A DNA stretch of 64,000 nucleotides. Origin: Psococerastis gibbosa (Eukaryota; Arthropoda; Insecta; Psocodea; Psocidae). Made by a program: the position numbers and the translations under genes. The notes under the pieces are model-generated. The model saw only the letters and a list, made by a program, of their open reading frames with translations. It did no database searches and was not told where the DNA came from. Shown in pieces: positions 52,462-63,564 of this stretch (positions within the stretch are counted from its first letter, which is position 1; each line of letters opens with the position of its first letter). The stretch is taken from positions 11,580,874 through 11,644,873 of the forward strand of contig OZ020490.1 of the NCBI GenBank assembly GCA_963971405.1. The letters run 5' to 3'.

Positions 52462-53295
52462 CCTTTGATAGTTTGGTTCTAGGAACAAAAAATGATATTC
52501 TTAATTGCTGAAAAGCAAAAGCAATTGCTCCACAAGCTCAAATTGCTTGAAAATAACTAAAAAATAATTTTTGATTAACCTTGTTATCGATGCAATCTAT
52601 TGTTCAGCGGGCCTACTTTGTCGTTTAGTATTAACTTATTCTATGGGGTAAAATATGTTAACTATTATGGATCATTTACACCTGGACGCATTCCATGCCA
52701 TTATTATAGTGGGGCAATATATAATACATAATATTATAATAATATACATAATAATAATATATATCGTATATGCTTGTCTTAGGCTACAGGCATTGTCCCA
52801 TCGATCAATCCAGTGCTTTAGATTAGGGAAAATTCGAGGCTTTGTAGGACAATTAGTATTCTCCATGGAGCTGCTCATAATCATCATGTAGTACACAACT
52901 ACAGTTTACTATTAGTTAAATAGGAAAGCATACCTACAAATAAAAATTATAAAAACAACTTTCATTAATTCCACTAATTATATTTATTATTATATTATAT
53001 TGTGACAGTATTAATATAATTAGTGGAATTAGTGCAAAGTTGATTTTATTATTTTAATTAGTAATGTATCACTTCCACGAAGTCACTGGAGAAACTCTTA
53101 CATGGAAAGCATACGTTGATAAATGGACAGATTTTCCTCGATTTGGCGACTCCAATGCCGGGATCCTAAAATGGGATTCAGCTGAATAGTTGGCTATAAT
53201 ACGTGCCAGCAGACATTATGAAGTTGTGACTTAGTTTCTTTAACTGCTGTCCATTAAGCCTAAAGGCTATGAAAATATTATTTACAGAGGCTTAC

Positions 53296-53620
53296 CTTCA
53301 AGAGAAAGTGGCAGAAATTGTGGAAGTAGTACCCCCATATGCTTCTCCCAACGGCAATGAGCTCGTACAAAGTCACGGGACCCAAGCAGCACACGCAATT
53401 GTCAGATATAGTGGAAACCCAGCGCTATAACATACGGTAAGCGTGATATAAAGTAAGCATGACAGAAAACGCCGGCAGCGATGTCCGCGACACCGCAGGA
53501 AGGACGAATTAGAAACCGACCTCCAAAAAGTTGGGAGTCCGCGCATGGTGGAGCGATGTTCAAGAGTTGGCTCATCGAATGTTGTGCAGCCGGAATAAGG
53601 AGGCAGTTAAGCGCGTGTAC
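53296..53620 (-). CDS. Possible exon, unidentified
   Basis: On the minus strand it is bounded by TTTTTGCAG and by CTTGAAG with GTAAGC. Composition is exon-like. One frame is open for 75 codons, then has a stop, then continues (RVLLGSRDFVRAHCRWEK). The opposite strand also has an acceptor-bounded frame (AYLQEKVAEIVEVV). The strand is uncertain and no family is recognised. Confidence 0.28.
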
Positions 53621-53869
53621 CTGCAAAAATAAAATGTATTAAATGATAATAATCAATAACTAAATTATTATAGGAAAATTGTATTTCACTCGTAAGTAAC
53701 AAGGGTAGCACCAGGGTGGCTTTATTTCCAGCATATACTAGTAGTAACAAACCTTTCCCAAAATAAAAGAAATTTTGGTTCGCCATGATTTTTACTAGGC
53801 TACCTACTAAAGGGACATAGGCATTATTATTATTTTTTTTTTCTTTACGGCCACTTGGCTAAGCCAATA

Positions 53870-54600
53870 TCAGGCCGAGGTACAGCACAAACTTAGTAAC
53901 TCCAAAATCGTGACTACATCGTCCAACTCCCTTGTAAGGCATTGCAGGACCGATGATACCCCTAAGGTGCCCATTCCATTGACCGGCTAGGGCTATTTCC
54001 AAAAACGGTGACGTGGTAGCAGACATTCAAGACTTAGGTGGCGTCTCCACCGACCTCGCATTGCAGAATTGACGGAAATGTTTATTTTCCTTTATGCCAT
54101 AGTTAAAATTGATCAATGATCATACAGTAAAATCACAAACAAACAAACTAAAATTAAAAAATGGCTTCATGGGATATGTTAATTACAAACATTTTAATAG
54201 ATTTCTATCAAAAGAAAAACAAGCATTTCCGTCAATGTCATTTGCAATCTGCAATGCGACGTCGGTGGAAACGCTACCTAAGTCTTGAATGTCTGCTACC
54301 ACGTCACCGTTGTTGGAAACAGCCCTAGCCGGTCAATGGAATGGGCGCCTAATTCAAGAGCCATCGCCATAATGTCCCTTACTTCCGTAACCGAGTACCT
54401 CAAACCTTGACGAATGGCAACTGTGAGTCTATCCCTCGCGGCTAGAGCCATGCGTGGGCAGTCCCATAAAATGTGTTCCACCGTTTCCGGTTGGCCACAC
54501 TGATCGCAAGAGGCAGAGTCCACAATTGACATTCGCTGCAGGTGATACTTCGTCCTGGTGTGTCCTGATATTAGGCGTGACGAGGCTGTCACCACCTGTC
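53870..54600 (-). pseudogene. LINE C-terminus interrupted by a MITE
   Basis: From 54600 leftward: SSRLISGHTRTKYHLQRM, CDQCGQPETVEHILWDC (zf-RVT C-C-H-C) and DIMAMALEL, then the 384-bp composite MITE (53966-54349). Beyond it the same frame continues GVSSVLQCLTRELDD to a TGA at 53870. It is 5'-truncated. It shows the LINE was in place before the MITE. Confidence 0.8.
53966..54349. mobile_element. Composite hairpin MITE, 384 bp, copy B
   Basis: Same structure and length as 44070-44453, with inner element 54037-54278 (242 bp). TAA on both sides is the target duplication, confirmed because removing the element plus one TAA rejoins a LINE reading frame. Confidence 0.92.
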
Positions 54601-55414
54601 ACATAGGTATTATTATTATGAAGGCATCTAGATTTCAAAATATTTTATACAAAAGGAATGCCCGTGCATTTTTGACGAAATTGATTTAATTATTATATAT
54701 AGCCTATGCAGACACAAAGTGAGAGTCAAGATGAAATATTATTAAACAATTCTCAAAAATCAGTATATTTATAATGTAAAGGTATAATACCCAGTTAACT
54801 ATACAACTTTAAAACCGCAGGGGTACACGAACATGGGACTTGGTCAAACTTGGGAATGCCTGTTATGTACATATAGGCCTACACGAATTTCTTTTGTCTA
54901 CGATTGTAAAATTTTTATTAGAAAATGCTACAATCGTCATTTCATTGGACCAAAATGGGCGGAGCTTGTAATTTTTTTCCCCTTCTCAAGTTTACGACTA
55001 TAAAATATTTTATCAACCTCGGGGAGGTTAGTAAAAAATTTACTTTTGTAATTTTTGTTTTTGTTGACGTTTTGATCATTGAATTCAACAAGTTGAGGTT
55101 ACGTTTTGCGATTTGTGGTGTGTACCGTGTGTACATATCGTATTTTTGTTGTTGTTTTTACTGAGTTATACGGATTTAATCAAATAAAAGAATGGAGGAA
55201 GAGAAAACTTAGAACTGAAAAAAAAAAAATATAGCTTGGCGGGTGAATATAAAGCAAATAACAAAAGCATATTGTCTTCTGCTTCAGATTTTACTTTTCT
55301 CATTTCATTCCACAAAATGTGAGTAAATTGAAAACGAGCTCTGATTGGTCAGAAATATTTACTCACATTTTACGTACGTAGGCAAAAGAAATACGACTAT
55401 TGTGTCAATGGTAA
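54601..55414. other. Intergenic, no gene recognised
   Basis: Overlapping short frames at 54925-55164 are on both strands and lack motifs. AT-rich. Confidence 0.35.
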
Positions 55415-55556
55415 GGGGGGTATTCCACATACGTACAACGTCAATGAAAATTATGAAATTGATGGTGGCAGCAGACATTTTTACATACTAAAAATTCTGC
55501 TGCCACCATCAATTTCATAATTTTCATTGACGTTGTACGTATGTGGAATGGGGGCC
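55415..55556. mobile_element. Hairpin MITE, 142 bp
   Basis: The arms are about 61 bp and perfectly complementary except at the first few bases; inner arm GATGGTGGCAGCAGA and loop CATTTTTACATACTAAAAAT. Flanks TAA and TTA. It differs from 36263 at three arm positions, and each difference is matched by the opposite arm. Confidence 0.9.
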
Positions 55557-56846
55557 TTACTGGTAAGCTGCATCAGCTTGCACAAAGCCGCTTGTAGCCG
55601 ATGTGGGTTGACAACGAGAGCATGTACCGCCCAAATTCATAACAAAGCAAAATAATAAATAGCAAAATAATGTTCAATGGGCCACTAAAGTAAGTCTACG
55701 CAAAAAAAAACAATGGTTTTGAATACAGTATTGCACAATTGAAAAAATTAAATAAAAAAAAAATGGCCTAGGCACTTGTGTATTATGACCACACTATTTT
55801 CATTAGAGCACAAGGCTAGCCTACAAGTCTAGGTATGGCGCAATCCATAAAAAACCATAAAGAAACAATATTAATAATAATTGGTATTTGTAAATGTAAC
55901 TTACGAAAAGTTGAAGCAGGTATCTCACAGGGTCATAATAGACAACGATAAGTATTAGACACAACACGTGCAATAGGTCAATGGCAGACGCCAGACACAC
56001 TGATGACTGAATAATGAATATTCAATTATTCAATAACTGAATTATTGTGAGGATTGCGGGCGCGGACATTGGGCAGTGCGCCGTCGGGTGTCCGCTTAGG
56101 GTACCAGTCTACAGGTGAATGACCGAGCCGAGGGCCCGTGGCCGGCGGCCCGCCCGAGTAAACGAGAGGGAGAGAGAATTCCAGTCTAGTGGCCCGACTC
56201 GTGCGACCAATCAAAACCAGCCCTTCAAGGCCACGCTACTATGTGTATGTCTGCGTTGCCAGATGAAAAAAAAAAAATACGTTCTACCATTGCAATATTG
56301 AATAAAATATAAATGAATAAATAATGACTTTTGTTTTACTGTATTACTAAATCTACATAGTGGCCATAAAAAAAAGTCCGTTAGATTTAATTTTCAAAAA
56401 ACCGGCAGGTTTCAGTTTGGCACATACCAGTGGGGTAGCCAGAATTTTTATTTGGGGGGGGGGGTCCAGCCTAAAGGGGTCAATAAAGACACTCTTACAC
56501 TCAAAATAGGGAGGGCTCAAAAGGCCACAGCTGTAAGCCTGTAGGTACATCTCCGAAATGTAATAAAATGGTAGCCTATCTTTTTGTGGATTGCTTTACT
56601 GCCTAGGGTGCTAGGTTAACATGCCCAACACGGGGCCCGCGACACCTTTTCCAGTTGCCACAAATAATAAGCCTGTGCGGCTGGACCATAGTTACCTACA
56701 GTAGTTAATCAGTAATTAACTCTAAATTACTGCTAGACGATTAATAGGCATACTAAAACCCATATATAGCAGATAACTAGGCTTGAAGTATCCTGAACAA
56801 GCTGAAGCTCCATTAATAAAAACCTGGAGAGAAACTCGGTTAGTTA
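55557..56846. other. Intergenic, no gene recognised
   Basis: A GC-rich patch at 56060-56170 stands out from the AT-rich flanks but has no clear gene. 56430-56540 has a G-run and GTAGCCAGAATTTTTATTTGG, typical of decayed hAT-like ends. Confidence 0.35.
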
Positions 56847-57028
56847 CACGGACGGATACAAGGGGCAGGGGGGGGGGGGTAGGGTAGCTGCCCCCCCCCC
56901 CCAAAATTTTGTAAATCTATTGTAAATCAATTTATTACGCTCTGATTTAATCAATCCTACATATGTTTTTCCTATTTTAACCTAAACTACTCCCCCCCCC
57001 TCCCGCCATTGAGCTGGAAGCGTCCCTG
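56847..57028. mobile_element. hAT-type MITE, 182 bp, G/C-rich
   Basis: Exact 8-bp duplication GTTAGTTA (56839-56846, 57029-57036). Ends CACGGACGGATAC and AGCGTCCCTG are inverse with mismatches. G13 and C13 runs near the left end can pair. Confidence 0.88.
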
Positions 57029-57269
57029 GTTAGTTAGGTGCTTATTAAAAAACGTTCGTTTGATTCTTGATTAATTGATCACACATCAAAACAATCAAGC
57101 AAAGTGTCATTGAAAGAAGATTAATTATTATTGTACTATATAACTCGCTGAGTTAAATGGGTCTACTTATGTAATTTTTTTATTTTTTTTATTTTTTATT
57201 TGGGGGAAGTAGATCGCGTCCTCGCCGTGCCCCCTGGACGCAGAGATTGTGTGAAGAGAAATCTCATAT

Positions 57270-57378
57270 AGTTACTGTGACTGAACGATCTACATCTTCG
57301 CCAGCAGCCCAAGACCATGAGTCGGCGAACAACGAACAGACCTCCAAACGGCCTTTATCAAGGCCATAACAAAGCCCG
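57270..57378 (+). pseudogene. LINE ORF start fragment
   Basis: ATG at 57317 with MSRRTTNRPPNGLYQGHNKA resembles the ORF start at 45629 (RGRRTQNGPFQGPNT). It ends where the family R element begins. Confidence 0.45.
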
Positions 57379-57956
57379 TCGAAATTTTCGATTCCGAGAT
57401 TTCAACGGATTTACACGTTTTGAGGTCCCAGGAACCCAAAAAAGTGGTTTTTACGAAATGTCTGTCTGTCTGTCTGTCTGTTCATCGATTTCCGGGCAAA
57501 CTACTCGGTCGATTTAAATGAAATTTGGCATGTAGGTTTATAAAAATCATACCTCGAGACAATTTTTTTATTTTGGGCGATTTTTTATTTTGCGAAACTT
57601 ATCTATGATTTGTAACTTCAAGCATGTTTTAGGTGTTAAATTGAGTAATGAAACCGGATAGTTTGGTTTTCCAGGAAACTATTGGGTTTTGTGCAAAAAA
57701 AATTTTTTGAATGAAGGAAAGCAAATTCTAGCTCAAATGCATAAATGCATCGCGTGCCCTGCCATTATTGCTGTGTGGTAATGTGTAGGTCTGACCTATC
57801 TAGAATTTTCGTCACCTTCAGTGACGTTAGGTGGACGACCCCCCCCCCCCCCCCGTGATATCCGAAATTTAACCATAGGAGAATTATTTACCATGAAATT
57901 AATCATTTTCTGTCTCTACTAATCAGCATTTTCGAGTAAACTCGGACCGGTTCTTT
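57379..57956. repeat. Family R element, copy 3, reversed
   Basis: Reverse orientation: starts GTCGAAATTTTCGATTCC and ends ACTCGGACCGGTTCTTT, with (TGTC)n at 57460-57482 and a C14 run at 57840. Confidence 0.75.
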
Positions 57957-58061
57957 CATTCAATTTTTCGATAACATTTTCATTAATCATTTTATTTATT
58001 GTACCCCAAAACATATGACGATTTATTTTAAATTCACATAATATGTATCTTGTTGCACTAA

Positions 58062-58201
58062 GGCGGGGTTTCCACCGACCTCTCATTGCAGAATGCAAAT
58101 GACATTGACGTGGTAGAAGACATTCAATACTTATTAATGGTATCTGCTACCACGTCAATGTCATTTGCATTCTGCAATGAGAGGTCGGCGGAAACCCCGC
58201 C
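58062..58201. mobile_element. Hairpin MITE, 140 bp
   Basis: The arms are 59 bp with two mismatches, starting GGCGGGGTTTCCACCGACC, and run to TTGACGTGGTAG. The loop is CATTCAATACTTATTAATGG. Outer arms match the inner element of the composites; the loop side matches their outer element. Confidence 0.9.
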
Positions 58202-58922
58202 TTATCAAAGCAACAAAACTCACTAGGTCACATCTCCCATGATAGTTCAGTTTAGGACGTAAAAACAATATATAAAAAAAGCTCAATTTTCATTAAAAAC
58301 TACTAAAAAATAAGAATAACTTTTGTGTTGCTTTTTAACTTCAGGTATGTTTTAGGACTTTAGGTGCTAAATAGAGTAATAAAACTGTACAGGGAGCTTT
58401 CCAAAGCGAAGTTTCATTTTCACAAATTAATATTCTATGAAGACATTATGAGTAATCCAAAGTCCAAGGCACATCATATCATTATTATTGAGTAGTCCCT
58501 AAATATTATATTATTGGCATGTCCATTCAAAACTATGCAATGTCCCATTGATCAATCCAGTGTTTTAGGACAGGGAAAATCTATAACCTATACAGCCGGT
58601 ATTTATCCACGGGACAATTATTTACCATGTAACTATTACGGCATAGCTTGTGGAAACCACGGACTAAAAATAAAAAAATACTAATACAACAGCAAGAGCC
58701 AGATCAACCGCGACATGAATCACAAAGAAATTGCGAGTAACAAATACACTGAAACAGCGACCTGAAAGGGTGATGTACATAGGGGGTGGTTGCACTCACA
58801 CCTTCCAGTCCCTGGGGTAAAAACTCTACGAGGCTGTAAAGAGGTGTGCCAATAAGCCTTTATATACTCTATGCCCTGTTACAAGTCGTGTCTAATTGTC
58901 TCACAGTTCGTGGCAACTCATT
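58202..58922. other. Intergenic with repeat scraps
   Basis: 58330-58460 resembles part of family R (TATGTTTTAGGACTTTAGGTG). 58535-58640 shares CCCAT(C/T)GATCAATCCAGTG with 52800. No gene recognised. Confidence 0.35.
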
Positions 58923-59376
58923 GTACTACCCGACCACGACAGATACTTACTTACTTAACGTGTCCAGGTGGCACACGTTTTATTGATTGGTCCAGTATAT
59001 AGCAGCCTGGACGGCCTTGTCGTTGGCTTCAGCCAGGTCAGCAGCTGTGCAAGGGGATGGTAGTAGTCTACATACTAGCATGTGAGCCGCGTCTTGGATC
59101 TCTCCACATTCGCACGCCGTGTCGTCTTCAGCGATAAACCCCCATTTCGCCGCTGTTGTTTTGCAGAGTGGGGCGCCAGTTCTCAAACGGTTCAGGGTGC
59201 GCCAGATTGGGTATGGTAAGTTGTGGCCCGCCATCAGTTCTTCCTTTGTAACGGCACGACAGATAGGATGGCATTTGGAACACTTAGTTTATTCGAAAAC
59301 TTGTATACGCGGAACACCGAGTTTCTTCGATTTTTATACGTGTTCCAAGTGCCATCCTATCGTGGTCGGGTAGTAC
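58923..59376. repeat. Long inverted repeat split by a LINE
   Basis: Left arm 58923-58945 plus 59266-59283; right arm 59340-59376 (starts GTGTTCCAAGTGCCATCC and ends TCGGGTAGTAC). About 40 bp each with few mismatches, and a 56-bp loop. The LINE at 58946-59254 sits inside the left arm. Confidence 0.75.
58946..59254 (-). pseudogene. LINE 3' end, 5'-truncated, with 11-bp duplication
   Basis: The duplication CACGACAGATA is at 58935-58945 and 59255-59265. Reads MAGHNLPYPIWRTLNRLRTG, KWGFIAEDDTACECGEIQD and HMLVCRLLP (zf-RVT C-C-H-C), then a stop and a (TAAG)n tail at the left end. R1/Jockey-like. Confidence 0.85.
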
Positions 59377-59380
59377 ACAT

Positions 59381-59759
59381 GTGCTACATATTTGTATCTG
59401 ACTTGCAGCGACTTGTCAACGAGAACAACCTGAACATTGTGCGTCGTGCTACTGCTGCTATTTCGTTAGTGGTCTCAATGACCGTGTACCTACATGATTT
59501 AATATACTGTATGAAGCATATCAAAACACCAATCAGAATATACAGAACACCTTCAGGTCGGATCTGGTTATGAAGTTTGTGTTTCGGTTATTGAGTGGCT
59601 ACAACACTATGGGGACGAATAATAACCCCCGGACTGTAGTGAAGCAAGATAGAACAGCCATCGACTTGGACCAACTAGAGTAGTGGAAGCTTATTCTCAT
59701 GATGCATGGTGCAGACTTATAGTCCTATATGTTATAATTTAAATGTAATTACATACTAA
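59381..59759. other. Intergenic, no gene recognised
   Basis: A 116-codon plus-strand frame starting at 59223 begins inside the LINE and crosses the hairpin, so it is not a gene. Confidence 0.35.
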
Positions 59760-60778
59760 AGTTGTTGTTGTATATTAAAGTAGCACTATGTTGTTGTTGT
59801 TGTTGTTGTTGAACATGGTAGCAGCAGCTGCTAATTTGTTGACCGCAACATCATCAACTTCTCATCTTCTTAACTTTCTTGGATCTTCTTCGTCAGGGCA
59901 ACTTTAAATTTCGAAATCTCAGTTATGTTCTTTAGTTCGTAACTTAGTTGATTGTATTTTGATACCCATTCCTTAAAGATAGATTTTCTTCCTCTTCCAG
60001 AATTTGACAATTCATAATAAAAATTTCTAGCTCGGCGTGTACTGTATGAGTGGACTTCATTTACTCTCCTAGTCTTGTCAACCATATAACTTGGGCATTC
60101 TTGCAGTTTTACCTTGTGCAACAGAATCATTACATGAACGTACATTTCATCAAGCAGTGGAATGACTCCAATTTGCTCATATAACACTTTTCGTGGAACC
60201 TCCCTCGCCACTCGAATATTTAGGGCCGCTCTCATTCCATCGTTTAGGAGTATTTGAACTTGGTTTGTAATGTGGACGGGCGCATGTACAAACAGTGATT
60301 GACAATAATTCACATGTGGTTTAATCAATGTTTTGAAAAGAGTTATTCTACAACTTCGAGGTAGGAACCATAGCCTCTTCACAACTCCAATTTTTGTCTT
60401 TACACTTGAAAGAACTTCAGCATAGTGGTCCATTAGATTGAGACGGTTATCAATAGTGATCCCTAGATATTTGATAGACTGTACAGGTGTTATCACTTCG
60501 TTTCCAATCTTAATAGGTAAATATTCATCACGTGATCCACTCCCACCAATAAACAAAACTTTGGTCTTCGAGGCATTCAGTGATAGGAAATTAGACGTGA
60601 GCCATTCCCGAATAACATTCAAATCACTTATAAGTTCATCGATAGCTGCCTGATCATGCTCTGTCTTCAGATATTTGTAAATCATTGTATCATCCGCAAA
60701 CAGATGGATAAGGCAGTGTCTGAGAAGGTCTGGCATTTCATTAATATACAAAATAAAGAGCAAGGGTCCATGTGCTAA
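59760..60778 (-). pseudogene. 5'-truncated LINE reverse transcriptase (C-terminal 300 aa, frame open)
   Basis: The LINE begins abruptly at GPLLFILYINEMP (about 60775) and stays open for 297 codons to a stop at 59870. The reverse transcriptase active site FADDTMIYKYL follows within 25 residues; then SNFLSLNASKTKVLFIGG, IKYLGITIDNRLNLMDHYAE, LIKPHVNYCQSLF, DGMRAALNIRV and a YSTRRARNF box. The 3' UTR ends in an (AAC)n tail near 59790-59812. It lacks the endonuclease and fingers, so it cannot be autonomous. Little decay suggests a recent insertion. CR1/Jockey group, different family from the LINE in copia. Confidence 0.88.
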
Positions 60779-62267
60779 TAGTAATATCCAAGTTCACTTT
60801 ATGCACTTAATTCCCCACTAAAGTTATTATTCTCTTGACATTTCCACCATGAGTAATTGTTTAAATTTGCCAATGTTCATTTGTTGGTAAAGGTTAAGTT
60901 TAGCTACCCCTCATAAAATCCATTTTCACTTTATTTTCCACTGATAGCATTTTTATTTTATTCGGCATATCCACTACCCGCGTTTCAATAGACAAATTAA
61001 CTATTAAGCACACATCTAAGTCCTATATTTACTGCTACTTGTATTGCACTTTAATTTCTTTACTAACGTATTGTAAGATGGTACTGCAGTAATCTAGGTG
61101 CGGCTTGACGAAGTGACGAACGCTGTGTAATAGTCGATAATGTCTTATAGTCTATAAGTCTAATAAGTTCAAGTACTAACAATTTCAAAACACAAACCGG
61201 TTAATCACTCTAAGCCTGAGCCCTGAAGGTCGACGGAGCCAAGTTTTTGTCCGAATTGGAAAAGAAAAAATAGCAAACACTTACCTGATTTTGAAAATAG
61301 AAATTCATTTACTCATTACTATTTAGAATTTACTCTATATTCAGTCATCAGTGTATTGTTATTTGTTGTTCAACACTTCAAGTCTTCAACAGAAAAACCA
61401 AAAACCAGCGTGGTAGGTGGTAAAAAATTTCAGGACTACCACTACCTAGTAACCAAACAAGTTACCAGAAGTGTGGCAACGGAAACGTTGAAAATATGGC
61501 GCAAAATTTAATTTCCATTATGAAACCGGATTTTACGTGCTAAATCTTGTAAATAATTTTACACCTTATTGCATTGAAGCAAAGAACGCAATGATCATAT
61601 TGAGTGAATGGCATAATAAAGCTGTTACGGGTTAATTGGTTAAAGGTAGCCTAAGACTAGTTTGAAAGAAGCAATAGCCAGAGGATTTTTTCTCTTTTTA
61701 CTTCAAGTAATCCTGTCTAAAAGACAATTGATTAAATTTAATTATCATTCGTATGTTTGCAAAAGCAAACCTAGTTCTTTTATCTTTCTATAGACTATCT
61801 AAGCTTATTTAATCATACGCTTTTATACGAGATACAAGTAATAATAATAGACAGTTGATTGTTGAAAATGTATTGCTTAAGTAATTTTTCTTTGGTTTTT
61901 TAAGATTTCAACAATAAGGCCGCATTAAATCTGTTCTATCAAAAGGTATTGCCTACATAACAATAATATCGTCAACCTAGAACAACGTGAACTTTTTTTA
62001 TTATAAACATTTATTATTTGCATGTGAAAAGTAAACAATGCCATTATTAAGGTCTACGCCGCTATTTAAGCATTTAACACCTACAGTATAATATGGAAGA
62101 AACCAATTCTTAAAAAATTGCACTAATTATGTATAATTAAATGACACCATATTCAGATAAGAGACTAATATAATATCTGCCTACTTTAATTGTTTCCTTT
62201 TCTTCAACAATCGGTGGCCTGACAATATGTCGGCTACCTTCCACCCAGTCTGGTGTTTTTTTTATGT
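60779..62267. other. Intergenic, no gene recognised
   Basis: A usable minus-strand donor (AATCAG, then GTAAGTG) near 61285 could end a non-coding exon between about 61285 and 61500. No coding support. Confidence 0.3.
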
Positions 62268-62650
62268 TAAGGGCCAACCGGAGTCGCCCATATTCCATTT
62301 TCTGTTCAAACTTCACTTTCTCATGAAATATGGAACACAGAACAATGAAAAAATACTGAGTCGCAAGAAGAATTTTTTCTCCTAATTTTGATACATAGCC
62401 TACGGCAGTATGTGGCCTTAACTAACCACAATTCGCCACAGTTGAACTCCTGAGTGACCGTTATTTTTTGCGTATCAAGTTCACTAACTATAGCCGATCG
62501 GTATTGATTGCAACATACTATGTATCAAAATTAGGAGAAAAAATTCTTCTTGCCATTCAGCATTTTTTCATTGTTCTACGTTCGATATTTCATGAGAAAT
62601 TGAAGTTTGCACAGAAATGGAATATCGTCAACTCCGGTTTGCCCATAATA
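62268..62650. repeat. Foldback element, arms about 140 bp
   Basis: 62268-62410 and 62510-62650 are inverse copies with scattered mismatches. The best-kept part is AGAAGAATTTTTTCTCCTAA followed by TTTTGATACATAG. The spacer is about 100 bp. No target duplication was resolved. The 86-codon frame at 62468-62728 lies in an arm and is not a gene. Confidence 0.8.
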
Positions 62651-63556
62651 CTTTTGTGTTGCATATGTAACAGACGAATTATTATTAGTTTAAAATTTTT
62701 AAATATACTATTGTATAACAAGTTATAATTGTGAAAAACTTGTACCTGTTATTTCGTTTCTTTATAAAAAATATTGGGCCCTAATGTGGGCCGCACACTC
62801 ATAGGATGTATAATAATTAATAATGTCACACGGCTATTGCATTAGATGAAACTAGAGAGGGAAACTATAAATTAATTTACAGAACGAAAAGAAATTGTGG
62901 TATAATTAAACTAATAAGGCAAGACCATTTGGGATAAAAATATGATTTCAATACACAGAGCATCAACGTTCACATTTATAAGGCAGCATATTAGGCATAG
63001 GCCTACAGTATATACATATACCTTAGGGACGCCATCTCAACGATGAAGTTAATGTAGGTATTAAATTGAAGTAGTAAACTAGTAAAGTATTGATAATTCT
63101 GGTCGAACATCTTGTTTAGGCAGTACAGGTTATACAATTACTTGTGCCTATCAGAAACTTCTTTTAGCCAACTCGCCCAATCAATGAACAATCCTTTTTA
63201 AGGCCCATTTGAACAAGGTCTTATTGGAGACTATAAATACAAAGAATCAAAATAAATTGATATCATTAGCCCACTTACCAAGAAAGGAGATATTATACAG
63301 AGTGGTCCATAAGGCTTGACAATTGACACACTTTAAAAAAGGTCACTGTCTCAACTAGTAGCGCTATCTTGGTGGGGGTGGTAACAATTCAAAGAGTGAA
63401 CGAGGAATTTGAGTAGCATGCCATCTTGAAAAGGTGAGCAACGTGCTTCTTCCGCAAGTAAATTAAAAAAAAAAAAACTCGATTTTGCAGCAAAATAGGA
63501 ACGGTACAAATGACACATTTGAATGGCAACAGAAAATTGATGCAGAAGTTCGATTA
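62651..63556. other. Intergenic, nothing recognised
   Basis: AT-rich with an A13 run near 63466. The segment 63296-63540 is less AT-rich, but no motif could be read from it. Confidence 0.35.
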
Positions 63557-63564
63557 GACTTATT

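Noticed and set aside
59223-59573. 116-codon plus-strand frame
   Set aside because: It begins inside an antisense LINE fragment and runs across the hairpin loop and both arm borders.
62468-62728. 86-codon plus frame as a gene
   Set aside because: It lies mostly in one arm of an inverted repeat, and the other arm does not preserve the frame.
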